A stretch of 64,000 nt of DNA from Gnetum montanum (Eukaryota > Streptophyta > Gnetopsida > Gnetales > Gnetaceae). The stretch spans positions 1,473,002 through 1,537,001 of the forward strand of contig MNCI01029492.1 of the NCBI GenBank assembly GCA_015680685.1, in the 5' to 3' direction. Below are positions 1-11,655 of this stretch, one piece after another. Under the pieces are notes generated by a model, which saw nothing but the letters and a program-made list of their open reading frames with translations, was not told the origin of the DNA and did not search any database. The translations under genes and the position numbers were made by a program. Within the stretch, counting starts at the first letter, position 1. Each line of letters begins with the position of its first letter.

Positions 1-942
1 ATGCATTAATGCGAAGTCACTGGATGTGGTTTGTTTGAGGCCGGACTTGGAATGGGATCTACTAAGTCACATTAATCATTAAATACATAAGAGGTTGTAC
101 ACCACGTTGTTCTTGAGACTCCATTCCATTCTCTTCTTTCCATCATTCTTTCTCCATTGTTCACCTCATTATCAGTTGTATCATTAGTGTATATTTTGGT
201 TGACGCATTGTTTTCTTTTTGGTAAATTCTTGTGGTTAAGAATTTAACTCTTGCTTCCAAATGACATTTCTAGAGCCTACGAACTCTTTGAATGTAGGAT
301 TGTCAGGGCATTAAGGGCATGAGCCTGCTTTGGGGAGGACCCACTGGCATTCCTATTTGGTACATTAGTTAATTTCTCTCCCTTAAACATTTTTACAATC
401 AACCTTATTTTGTTCATTTCCATCTTGACATCCATTTCATCGCCGTTATAGTTGTCTCTTTTTCTCCATCTTTCTTATTCTTTTTCTTTCTCCATTCTAT
501 CACTACCGGAGGTTCACTCTTAGTCATGGGGGTCTTGACCCAATTTTTTTGATTTTCTCCTAACCCCTACACCTTCGGTAGTCACCAATATTATATCTCC
601 AGAATCCACAATTAGCCATACCACAACTCAGCCAATGGACCTTTCACCGAAGTAAGGTATCAACTGCATTGTGATTCATTTGCCCTTACTAACATAAGAC
701 TGTGTCATGTGTGCATATGGTAATCATACAACAATGGATTGGACCTGGAGGGAACACTTGGAATGGAATGTATAAAGTGTTCACTCTTGTTGTCGTGAAC
801 ACCAGTTTTGTCATGTTCTGTAATGATGATCCGTTCACATATCATCCCATTCACCATTAGTTCCATTCAAGTTAATAATCCCATACCTTCCCAATATTTT
901 GTAAGGAACTCAAGGATGAGTTTTTATTCAGTCATGGGGGTA
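1..942 (+). mobile_element. Element J, 3' internal part (ORF2 largely deleted)
   Basis: This is the 3' internal portion of an LTR retrotransposon that begins before the window. Positions 1-300 match the conserved non-coding block that follows gag in the other elements. Positions 300-346 carry the block's most conserved motif (CTGCTTTGGGGAGGACCCAC). Positions 519-533 carry the internal polypurine-like motif CTTAGTCATGGGGGT. The remainder (about 700-942) resembles the sequence just upstream of the 3' LTR in element B and ends in the 3' polypurine tract at 929-942. ORF2, which lies between these parts in F, E, C and D, is essentially missing, so J is an internal deletion derivative. No reading frame worth naming survives. 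Confidence 0.7.
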
Positions 943-1746
943 TGATGGGACGTGATATCGCATAGGCCGTGATATCGCATCTTTCCCTGCGATGTCACTT
1001 ACGCGATATCGCAGCCTGCCACCAGTTCTATAAATAAGAGGCAGCTCTCCCTTGTTTCTTCATCTAGATCTAGACCTTAGCCAAACTCTTGCCATTTTTC
1101 CATTCCATAGTTAGAATGATTTTCACGTGCCCGTAGTAGGAGTCCCAAAGTGAACAAATCTTTATTCGAGCAATTCTATACCTGAGCACACAATTGTGTA
1201 CGACAATAAAGACGAACTTTTGAATAAACCTTGTAGCATATGGACTAAGCTAAATAGGACTTAATTAATATTAAATTTTTAAATGATTTATTAGTTAATT
1301 AAATCTCTCTCAACCCTTAACTCCTAGTTAAGTGCATTCAGTACGACTGCTTCGAGCACGTGCGTTATGCTTGGTAATCCCAGTAACGAATAGCGTTTGG
1401 TAATCCCAGCAGCGTTGCATTGGTTCAGGGTGTGAAATGACAAGTGGGAATAGATACTGATGCTAGGTTAATTAAGGCTTAGTTAGTTAAAGTTAGTTAC
1501 TTAGTCTCTTCACCCTCTCCCTCATTAGCATAGGCGATAAAAGAGAAAAGATATAAAAATCACATACCTCAAACTCACTTAACCATACAACCGTGACAAA
1601 TACAAGTGAGTATGGGAGGACAATGATTGATTAATCTTAAGTGTTCCATAAGGTGTGTAAGCACTTAGTCTGTGGAGTTCAACCAAATTGAGCGTGCAAT
1701 GCTTGTATTCGTATGGTTGAGTGTAGGGGTCCCCCGCCACTCATCA
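943..1746 (+). repeat. 3' LTR of element J
   Basis: The LTR starts with TGATGG directly after the polypurine tract GTCATGGGGGTA and ends with CTCATCA. It carries several GATATCGC-type palindromic modules at 950-1012, a TATA box (CTATAAATAAGAG) near 1032, AATAAAG near 1205, and the tandem 'TTGGTAATCCCAG' motif near 1370-1410. The sequence after 1746 has no primer-binding site, so this is the downstream LTR. Its body resembles family C LTRs, but its palindromes are of the GATATC type, so it is a separate subfamily. An 8-bp stem hairpin lies at 1573-1611. Confidence 0.85.
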
Positions 1747-3239
1747 ATTAGAAACCTTATTTAGCCAATATCTTGAGACTTTTGGCCTAGAAGCTTTATG
1801 CTCCATGAAGAAGAAAATATAATAACATTTCTTATTTTAGGGGTTCTAAATCCTCCTACATTTTGATGCAAAAAGCACAAGGTAGGTAGGGAATCATCAA
1901 AAGAGAGACATAAGATGAAAGGTGAATCAATTCTATATAACATGGACCTTCTGAAGTTGAAAAAGAATTTTTGTATATTTTGTATTTTTGTAAAATAAAA
2001 ATGTTATACACTTTTTAGATATTTAAGCCATGTACCTATTTTTGTAAATAAATAATAAAGTATGATAGATATGAATTTGATGTCTATGTCATTAGGATCA
2101 TTAGATTGCAAGGAACATTTTTCATTTTGGAACGTGCTACATGTTTGAGAAAATTTAATGTTATTTATTGTATTTTAACATTTTGTTATTTAATCTAGTA
2201 AACTTAAAAACATAAATAAATTTATTTCTATATGATTGATTGAGACTAAACAAGTGTCATTAGGATTATTATTTTACGTACTATTTTATGATGCATTGGG
2301 AAACTTTTTAGACAACTTTCTTTTCGTGGCTATGCAAAAATCTAATTTTCTCTAAATAAATTTTATTTAATTATATATGAGAATATTATAAAATTTTGCT
2401 ATGTTATATTATTTTACTATATTTATGCCCCTAGTTAATAAATTTTATCTATTTTACTACTTCCTTTTAAGTTAGTAAATCAAGGTTAAATCCAAATCCT
2501 TGGGGTTTCGTAGCTTCTCTATTAGTTATTTATAGTATACTTATAGATAATTAATAGGGGTGTTATAGCTGTGAAATTAGGAGTACTACTACTAGGCTAA
2601 AATTATTTTTTTAGAAAAAATTAAAAACAAAAGAAATAGAATAAGAGGATAAAACTCCATTGTTTTTTGAAACCACCAAGATGGTGAGGTTTTCTTAATT
2701 ATGAATCATTACCAAAGGACATTTTCCAAGTGTTCCATAATTCCAAACCAGAAAAAGGATGCAACGAAAGTATCAACCTTGAACCCTTGCTTGCAAATTG
2801 ATTTTGTTTTGAAAAATGATTCACTTACTTTTAAGAGTGAAAAATACCTTAGAAACACTAACTAGGCCAAGGAAAATTATTTAAATTAAAAGTGGGAAAT
2901 GATTGAAACGTAGGTACATCCCAAGATTTATAGAAGTTTATAACTTAGTGCTACCTAGTAGAAATAAAAGGAGCTAAGCAAAGATGATGATTTAGGTAGA
3001 TACCATCAATTAGAATAATGGTAAGATGTTATTTCTCTACATGTAAGACCTAAGTTTGAACTTGGGCATACCATTGAAGAGAGGCTATGCTATTCATCCA
3101 CTATCCCTTCCATGACCTTGACCCTAGTGTAGTGGCATAGATTTGTGTCTGAATGCAAGAAAAAACAAAGGTCTTGTTGTAGATTATCTTGCAAGGCCCT
3201 CGTGGGTGCTTTTTCTAGCCAATAGTTTATTCCTAAACA
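1747..3239. other. AT-rich region, no gene recognised
   Basis: This stretch lies between the end of the J LTR and the first recognisable LINE sequence. It is very AT-rich, especially 1960-2480, and rich in stop codons in all frames. The last few hundred bases could be a decayed LINE 5' region or ORF1, but no motif supports this firmly. Confidence 0.4.
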
Positions 3240-4994
3240 TTTGTAGGATCTATGCTAAGTGTGGGCATATCTCTATCCAATGTCCATAGAATATGTAGGC
3301 TAGGAAATTGATGCAAGATAAGAAGAAGAAATAAGTTCCACCTAGGTCAAAGATCAAGCTAGATGCTGAAGTTGTTAAAAGAGCCCTTGTAAATAAGTGC
3401 ATTAACAATGGTAGAAAAAAAGGGTCGGATCAATATTTGCAAGCTTCAAATTTGGTCTGAGAAGGATCAATGGGCACATGGAGGCTAGAGGTGGAGCATG
3501 CGATCTTCTTTTAGTAGGCTAGATGGGATGATAGGAAAAAAGCCAAGGTTGATGATTTAGAGGGTTAACAGTTGCTCACCTAGAAAAAATAGAACTTAGG
3601 TATTGTAGGAGGACAACAATGACAAATGCAAATAGATGCAAAATAGGATGATGAAGAGGCATGACAAGCCTAATAGAAGCAACAACACTAGAGTTTATTT
3701 AACTTTCAAATGTACTCAGAAAGTAATGGAAGAAAACTCTTACTCTTTGATAGTCCACAAGGAATAGAGCTGGGCTAGAAATTTAGTATAGAATATCAAA
3801 TAAAGAAAATTATTCATGATAGTCTCGATGAATAATAAGACATGCTGGGTTTTTTATTTAGTGATCATCTTGATAAAAAAGAAGAGGCATCTTCGATGCT
3901 GGTACCGAGGTCATCAATGAAACAAGGCACAATAGAGGATAGCATCACCCAAATGCTTCCAATAACATGTTATCTTATCTTGGATATGTGCTGGTCTCTA
4001 GGAATCAAAGAAAACCTAATTTTTAAAATCAATGTTGCAAGGAAATTTTGTGGATGTAGCTCTTCTTCAAGAGGTAAAATTAGAAATTTTTTTTGTGGGA
4101 TTACTAGCCCACATAAATAGGATTTGAGGTTTTAGCAAAGGGTTAGTATGCCATTGAAAAAATAATCTAAATTTTCAAGGTATAATTTTTCTTCCTAATA
4201 TGGTTTATATCACAAGAGAAGGCTTAAAGATTTTGAATGTTTATGATCATGTTATTAGCTTTTAGTGATAAGAGTTCAAAAGAAAGATTTTGGAGTGTAG
4301 AGCTAAGAAGGATTTGGTTATTGGTGGAGATTCAAATTTCATAAGATGGTGGGAGGAAAGGTTTAGTTCATTAGCTCAAAACATGAAGAGTCTTTTCTTC
4401 AATGACTAGTAGATTTGGCTAAGCTTAGCGTTCCCATCTATAATTTCACCTAGAAATAACTAGCATTTGAGAATAAGTAGAAAACCTCTTATCTTCATTA
4501 GTTCTTTCTTCTTAGGTCATGTTGAATTACTCACCATTTGGTTGGCAAGGCCTTGGCATGGATTTTTTCAAATCACAGATCCATCCTCTATGAATAGAAA
4601 AATAGAACTTTTCATTAATTAACTTTTAAATTTGAGAATGCTTAGCTTTCTAAGAAATTTTTTTGAACTATGTTGATGTAGATGTAGAACATGGAGGTGG
4701 TTAGTCATGGATCTTGTGGAGTATTACAGAAGGTTGAAGTGTTTTAATGATTTTGCTCTCAACAATAGAGGTAAACATGGCTCCTAGCAATGCAAACTAC
4801 TTTGACAAGATGGGCTAGATTTAGGAATAGGTAGATTCATTACTAGAGTGGAAGTTCATTATGTAAGATCTAGTTGTAGTAAAGAAACAAGTGAGAACAT
4901 TGGCGCATGAGGAAGAGGTCCAATGGAAACAATGCTTCAAGGCGAGGTAGCTAAAGGAAGGATATCAAAATTCCACCTATTTCTATATCATCAT
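3240..4994 (+). mobile_element. LINE fragment, ORF1 end and endonuclease (5' half)
   Basis: This is a decayed non-LTR retrotransposon. Near 3240-3290 a broken zinc-knuckle-like string (KCGHISIQC) would fit the ORF1 C-terminus. From about 3990 to 4680 fragments fit the APE-type endonuclease of plant L1-like LINEs: an SRGKI-type segment near 4060, LVIGGDSNF near 4316-4345 (canonical GDFN), and FKFENA near 4625 (canonical FRFENMW). Near 4915-4985 a segment like the endonuclease-RT linker reads WKQCFKAR, stop, LKEGYQNSTYF. It stops exactly at the element B LTR and resumes beyond it at 28538. Many stops and frameshifts make it a dead copy. Confidence 0.75.
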
Positions 4995-5786
4995 TGATGA
5001 GTTGTGATTTGATGGGTCCTGATGTTTGATACCCAACGTTGCCTCATCTGGACCTCACTTATAAATAATGCACTTGGGCTTTTTGAAGAGATATCTTAGA
5101 AATAGTTAGTTTTCAGTTTCTTTTCTCTATTATTTCTAGTGCATGATTGCAGTGTGATGCTTGTAATCATACGATACCTTTGTTCAAGTGTGACATACTT
5201 GGACACGTTACATGACTGGTAATAAAGATTGAGATTACTTTCATCATTGTAGCATCCGCTTCGATTAATATTGTTGATTTAATTATTTAATGCTTTCTTT
5301 AGATAAACATTTCCATTTATTGTTATTTACTATTCTTGTTGTTAAGCAGAATGTGTACGCCTTAACCATGAGCATTTAAGTGTAAATACTTGGTCACCGA
5401 GAGGTGTATCATTTGGCACAACTAGTGATGTACACTTGATAAACCTAGAGGTAGCTCCACGAAGTCCAAGACGTGTATAGATGGTTAAGAGTAGATACCA
5501 TCGCCATAGGCTACTTTAGACTTTGTTTTTCATTATTCATAAGTTAATCAATTTATCTCTTTTTGTCACCAGGAGTAGCATAGAATTAGGAAACATCATA
5601 CGCCTCACTTTGGACTAAACCATACATGACAAAGCTACCACTAGTCCAAGTGGGAACATAGCGAAGTACAATTAGAGCATAATAATCTAGATGCCACAAC
5701 TAGTCCCATCCAAAAAATTTGACTGGATCGTGCGTGAACACTTGTGATTCATATGGTTGAGCGTAGGTGTACCTTGCCACTCATCA
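4995..5786 (+). repeat. 5' LTR of element B
   Basis: The LTR runs from TGATGAG to CTCATCA, which are inverted repeats of each other. It has a TATA box (TTATAAATAATG) near 5060 and AATAAAG near 5221. It matches the 3' LTR at 27688-28537 but lacks roughly 60 bp of its palindromic GACGTC array upstream of the TATA box. A hairpin with stem TTGGACTA/TAGTCCAA lies at 5610-5649. Confidence 0.9.
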
Positions 5787-5787
5787 T

Positions 5788-5805
5788 TGGCGCCATTGCC
5801 GGGGA
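5788..5805 (+). promoter_or_regulatory. Primer-binding site, tRNA-Asp type (element B)
   Basis: TGGCGCCATTGCCGGGGA begins one base after the LTR. It is complementary to the 3' end of plant tRNA-Asp(GTC) at 17 of 18 positions (recalled tRNA sequence, not searched). It is the best-preserved primer site in the window, and the others differ from it mainly by transitions. Confidence 0.85.
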
Positions 5806-5911
5806 TGGTGCTAGTTATCTAAATTAGTTATATTATACAAGATAGTTGTAAAATAATTAATGATATATCTTTTAGAAGTTATTGATTCACACACCCCATA
5901 AACCATGAACA

Positions 5912-8369
5912 ATGTCTCTCTCTCACGGAAGTGACTATGCACTATATAGCAGACACATTCATTAGAGAACTAATGAGATATACAATGAAGAAGATTGGAG
6001 TGATCAACCTTATCTAGGGATTTCTTATGATCATGATCATACTAACGACACTCAAAGACTACTTTCACCTAAGGCAAACAATCTTGGAGGAGATGAAATA
6101 GGTCTTGAACTAGGGAAGACCTCAAGGCCTAGGACCTCCTCTAAATTTAGAAAAGATAAATCAAGGGATCCTAAGGAATACTATAGAAGCCATGGCGATT
6201 ATTCTAGTTCCTCATCTTCCTCTTCCCCTTCAACGTCTAGTTCTGATGAAGATGAATGTAGGTATAGAGATAGAGCTCCATTAAACGGTCGAACTAAAAA
6301 CCAAAATCAAACCCACAAGAAGAGTCAAAGAGGACATCATGAACATAGGAACTTCCCTCATAATCTATTTGATGATGATGAACCCCTGTTGGCCACTAAG
6401 AGCCTAATGCATATCATAGAGGCCGTTAAGATATCTCACAGGCATTGCAAAAAGAGTCGACTACCTAAGCTTGACATGAATAATATTCTGAAATTTGCAA
6501 GAGGCTATGATTGCAACATCATTTACAAGCCTTCCATGATGCCTATGCTAACTATAACATTGAAAGTGGATGGCAAAAGCTTAAGCTCTTTCCTAGGACA
6601 CTAATTTATAAAGCCAAAGTGTGGTATTGATCATTGAAACCAAATTTAATTCGACGATGGTCTATAATGATAGGACTTTTCAATGAAAGATACCAAACCT
6701 ATAAAAGTGTGTCTAATTTAAGGAGACAAATCCAAGAGTAGAAACAAGAACAACATGAACCCTTGGACATGACCTTAGATAGATATTATGCCTTACTAAA
6801 TCGATGCCTAGGCCATGGTTTCTTCAAGAAAAAGCAACTTTACCACATCATAGATGGTTTTCATAATGAAACAAGGGTAACCCTTGGGATGTATGCCTCA
6901 GGGGAACTATACGATCTCCAAGCCCATCAGATCAAATAGCTCATAGAGTGTATGGCAAAAGAAGAAGGAGAAATGTGTAAATGGGAGAATGTAGAAAAAC
7001 ATCAATGGGACCCAACTCTTTAATTGAAGGAGGTCCAAATTTATGGTAAGGAAAATGAAGCCACCTTTGATAAGGTAATCCCACAATAAACTTTTCCAAT
7101 AAAGGAGCCTCTGGATGATCTAGAAGCAAAATTCAATAGGATGTCTATATGGATAAATGAAAATGTCACAACCCTTATTGAGACAATCATGGAGAAGATT
7201 ATGAAACACATGCCCAGTGAACACAATCAACAAAAGACACAGAACCAGGAAATAGTTAGGAACAGTTCTCAGCACACAAGAAAAGTGGTTGACAAAAGTG
7301 AGGCTAAAGACTCCACCACAAACGAAGATGACAGATGTGACCTATGCATATATGAACATCCAAAGGGCCAATGCCCCATATTATTGCATCTACAGAAGTA
7401 TTGGGTAGGAGCCTTGAATCTGAAGTTTATGCAATAACACATGCTCAGAAGACTTCCTCTCCCACAAGGTAATTATAGGCAATCCCATAACCGATCATAC
7501 CATCCTAGCAAGACTTATTACTAGCCTTAACATTCTCAACCGTAGTGGTAACAACCATAGTTGGGGGGGAGGCCACCATCAAATCAACCATATCCTCTGA
7601 AAACACATGGCTATTATGTTCAACATCCTATTTCTCCAACCAGTTCTGCGTCCTCTACTTTTAATCACCACTACCACTTTCCCAAGTACCATCAATACAT
7701 GAAATTCCTTGAAGGATCACCACTGTGTGCCTCTTACCATCCAACTTACCCTTGATATTCTCATAATCCATCTCCTTATACGCCATTACCAGTAATTCAG
7801 GAAGGTCCAACCCCACAATATCAACCAATGAGTGTCACTTGTGCTACAAATGTGCAAAGACATGCTGACACCAGTGGATCCTAGCCACAATGCTGGAAAC
7901 ATCCCTTTTGGAGGAAAGGCCGTAAGCCAAGGAAAACCACGCATGGACCCACCACATCATTTGAGCCAACATAAGGCCAACCTGGTGCACCACCTTCCTC
8001 GTCTAAACCAACATCCTTTGACCATACACAAGGGCCACCATTTGTCCATACTCCAATCCCACATCCAACCAATGAATCTACAAATGTGGGGAGACAAATG
8101 AATCCATGCATACCATCTCATACTCAAGGGTGTAATAGTGGTCCATTCATCCATAATTTTAAATGCCTCATACCCTAATCCACCATACATTTAACAATCA
8201 AGTATGTGACCAACAAATTTTCTACCCAGCCACCACACCACTAATCAAAACCTAATGGCTGGGACATGAAAGGTTCCCAACATTTCATACATGCATGGAT
8301 CCTTTTCATCCACTTATTAATCCTAGCCATGACCAAATGTTTAGTTGTGGGGGTTACCCCCTTGTCTAA
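5912..8369 (+). pseudogene. gag: gag pseudogene of element B
   Basis: This is the degraded gag (structural) gene of element B. From the ATG at 5912, 125 bases after the LTR, comes an N-terminal stretch, a Ser/Asp/Arg/His-rich low-complexity part (about 6100-6370), the conserved string DDDEPLLAT (6371-6400), then a capsid-like domain (6450-6960) with FNERYQTYK and LDRYYALLNRCLGH-like segments. A zinc knuckle of the form CX2CX3HX4C sits at 7336-7374 (CDLCIYEHPKGQC). A Pro/His/Gln/Ser-rich tail ends in FSCGGYPLV and TAA at 8367-8369. Scattered stops and a net frameshift make it non-functional. Family A copies lack most of the N-terminal low-complexity part. Confidence 0.8.
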
Positions 8370-8795
8370 TCTTCAGGATTTTTATGTGCTTTTAATATTT
8401 TTATTTTATAATTTTTTATCATTTTCCTATTCTTTCTACTTTTTCTAACTTTTCTAGTTGTTATTTTAATTTTTCTTGTATGTAATCTTGCAATTGATCA
8501 TGTTGCCCATTGAGGTGAGGTTTTTTCTCTATGTTGTCAAGTCACAAGGGATTGATTATTCGGACATTGCAACCATGACATCCATGCACCCATTCCATTA
8601 ATAAGAGGTTCTTGCTCTGGTCATAATGGTAATCTTTTTCATTATTAAAACTCTAAATAACCTCATAATAATTGTGTTTGGATGAAATAGTGTAAAACCA
8701 AGAGGAAATGTAAAGGGTGTGACATCAAGGGGATTTGTGGATTCTCTTTGGCTACTTCTGTATGATTTATCATGTTGATGAGGTTGTAACCATAT
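8370..8795 (+). other. Conserved non-coding block of B, part 1
   Basis: Non-coding sequence after gag, homologous to the same interval in F (19816 on), G, E, H and D. It includes the block around AATAAGAGGTTCT (8598-8612) and the stretch leading to GAGGTTGTAACC. It is interrupted at 8795 by element H and resumes at 14959. No ORF is conserved here between copies. Confidence 0.7.
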
Positions 8796-9678
8796 TGATG
8801 AGCGGGGAGGTACCCCTACACTCAACCATAAGAATATGAGCATTTCATGCATGATCCGGTCGAACTCCGCAGACAGGCTAGTTGTGGTATCTAGACAGTT
8901 ATCCTTAGGTCACAGTTCACTATCTTCCCACCTAGACTAGTGTTAACTTTGTCACGTATGGTTTAGTCTAGAATGAGGTGTATGATGTGTTCCTATACTA
9001 ATGCTACTCCTAGGTGTAATGGAAAGTGATATTAACTAAGCTAAGAGGGAGAAGGTGAGAAAGAATCTAAGCTAGCCTAGGTGCGATGAGCATCCGTTCC
9101 TTGATCATCCGTACACATTTTGGACTTCGTGCATGACTACCACTGGGATTACCAAGCGCAGATCCTAGGTACGCTACTGGGTTACCAAGTAGTCACACTT
9201 AAATGCTCATAATCAAGTCGTACTCATTCTGTGTTTAACAGGAGTTTAGGGTGAAGAGATATTAACTAGGAAAGTGGTAAATAATAATTAAATAAATAAT
9301 TAAGCTAAGTGAATGCTACAATAATGAAGTAATCTCGATCTTTATTTCAGATCATGTGTGTGTCCAAGTACGTCACACTCGAATAAGGATGTCGTACAAT
9401 TACAATCACCATACTATGGCCATACATTGGGAGAGAAGGGTTGAGAGAAGAACTAAAAACTTAACACTAAAACTAACAATTGAAAAACTGCCTAAAACAG
9501 GGAAAACTGCCTCTTATTTATAGACATTGCGGTAGGCCGTGATATTGCATACACGATATCGCGTACGCGATATCGCAGCTATGCCGTGATATCGCGAATG
9601 CGATATCACAGCTGCTACGATATCAAGGCTATGATATCATGGCAGCGAGATCACAGCTAGAAAACTCATGACTCATCA
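8796..9678 (-). repeat. 3' LTR of element H
   Basis: This is the 3' LTR in element orientation. On the minus strand it begins TGATGAG right after the polypurine tract (plus-strand complement TACCCCCAC at 9679 on). U3 carries an array of GCGATATCGC-like modules (complement at 9535-9655) and a TATA box within CTATAAATAAGAGG (complement near 9515). It is 883 bp, the same length as its partner at 14071-14953. Confidence 0.9.
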
Positions 9679-9779
9679 TACCCCCACAACTGAATGAAAA
9701 CTCATCCTCAAGTTACAGAGAGAACAAGCTCCATTGATTACACAGTGGATAGGTATGGGATTATTGACTGACTAGGAAT

Positions 9780-10286
9780 TTATTTATGTCGCGGTGGAGA
9801 ATTAAACAAAATTTGGACATAGACACAAAAGATAAAACTTGTGGAACTCATGGGGTTCCCAATAGTGGTGGCTCCTCTTTGGGTGCCTCTCCTTTGTCCT
9901 ACACGATGAAGCTTCTGAGATTGATACCGTTGAAGAAGTGCTTGACGTTTCTCCTCTTCTATCCAAGGATTATGAGCTGTCCATGCTAATGTTCCAATGT
10001 TTGATGGAGTCAGCACTTTTCATGAACATGGAAATTGTAGGAACACTTGATTGACCTTGACATGTTATGCCACAAATAGTCATCATTCCTCTTCACAGGC
10101 TTGGGCCCTGACCTCTCCACCTTTTGCTTGGATAGATTATGGAGTAACAGGAGTTCCATGATGGATGTTGAGTGATTGTGCCTCCTACTCTGCATGTTCT
10201 GCATGAAGTCCTTGGCCTTTGTCTCCCCCTGGTCATTCAATTGCACCTTGAGAAGGTCCTCCTTGTTATCTTCTTTTAGGGGCCAT
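9780..10286 (-). pseudogene. ORF2 deletion derivative of element H
   Basis: This is a shortened ORF2. The ATG at 10286 follows an AG splice acceptor and encodes the basic start MAPKRR. After about 70 codons of Glu/Gln-rich sequence it jumps directly to the C-terminal end of ORF2 (HVKVNQVFLQFPC, then SNIGTLAWTA). The whole globular domain and the coiled coil, roughly 750 codons of the version in F, are missing. The reading frame is kept across the junction and runs to a stop at 9780, about 169 codons. About nine in-frame nonsense codons interrupt it. An in-frame deletion may be chance or may reflect a formerly expressed short form. Confidence 0.7.
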
Positions 10287-11655
10287 CTATAATCACACAA
10301 AGATCAATTGCTAGTAAGGTTATTGAAAAAAGTTCAATGATTTCATACCTTACTCATTGCCTTTAATAAATGTTGAATTATTTGCTTAGTGTGATTTTAG
10401 AGTTAGAAATTTTTTTCAAGGAAGTTGCCTTAAAAGTTTAATGTTAGACTTGGTTTGGTAGGTGACACATAAAAGGACCTGGTTTTGAGGAACGTTTGAT
10501 AAAATGATGACAAAGGAAAGAATAGATTTGGAAATAAAGTACTCAAAGGGTATAAGATGATGTGGTGGTATGCAACAAGTACAAATTGCAAAAGTCACAT
10601 AAGTGGATCCTTCCCAAAGGATGGTTCCAACCTATAATGCCCCTGCGTAACCACACCTTAAAATGTCCCTAGGTACTAGAAGGGTTAAATGTAATTCATA
10701 CCAGTTTCACAAAACACATACATGTAGATACCACCGGAATGAGGTAAGAATTCTACACTATACGAGATACAAGGAACAATTACATGAACAACGAGATGAG
10801 ATGGTATATAGAAGGGATTGTAGAGATTGGGACATGAAGTAACTGACCCATGGCATAGTGAATCCTGCATGTAAAGCATGATTAATGTGTCATTAACCCA
10901 TCGTTCCAAGATTAGGACCAAGTCCATCCTCTAATCAGTGACACTGCATTGTTTCATCCCTTGATGAGTGACTATGAGAGTACCAGAACAACAAGGCATA
11001 TGATCACTTGGCATTTTATGCAAGGGAGGAGTGATTTTTGCTTTGTGGCATCTTCTTTGTTTTTTTTTCTCGCTTTTTTTTTCGATTTCTGAATCTAGAG
11101 AAGCTGCCAACCTTCAGGCATGGGTGCATGTCTTTCCAGTGGGACCCCATAGAACAACATTGGATTTTTGAGTGCCCTTTTGATTACTCTTACTCCCATT
11201 TTTCATTAGATCTACAAGGATCTTAGTACAACCACGTTGCATGATAACTCCCATAGACGTCACCAAAGAAAATCTGCAAGTCCCCTTGATGTCACACCCT
11301 CATCATACCCTCTTGGTCCATTCTTCTTCATTCTGGGCACAATGAACACAAAATTAATTTTTAAGTTTTAAGAATGTCAAGAATATCACTGTACCCTCGA
11401 AAAGAACCTCTTATTTGTAGAATGGATGAGTGGGTGTAATGGGCTCACTGTCCAAATAATTGATCACTCGAGACTTGATAACATAGAACACACCTCAACC
11501 AAGGAGCCACATAAGTGTTTTATTTGTAGACAAAATTACTTATAAAAATGTAAAAAGACAAAAAGATAAAACAAGAAATCGAAAAATGAAAAACTGGAAA
11601 ACAAAAAGTTGTAAAATTGAAGAAAATGAAAAATATTTATTAATCTTTCTTATTA
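10287..11655 (-). other. Conserved non-coding block of H
   Basis: On the minus strand this lies between the gag stop and the ORF2 start. It holds the 'GGGGAGGATCCAC'-type motif (complement near 10605-10620), the CATGCACCCATGCC-like segment (complement near 11115-11130) and the AATAAGAGG block (complement near 11405). The intron-like segment GTATG..AG spans 10287-10348 (62 nt). The palindrome/TATA block and internal polypurine tract seen in F and E are not found here. Confidence 0.65.
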
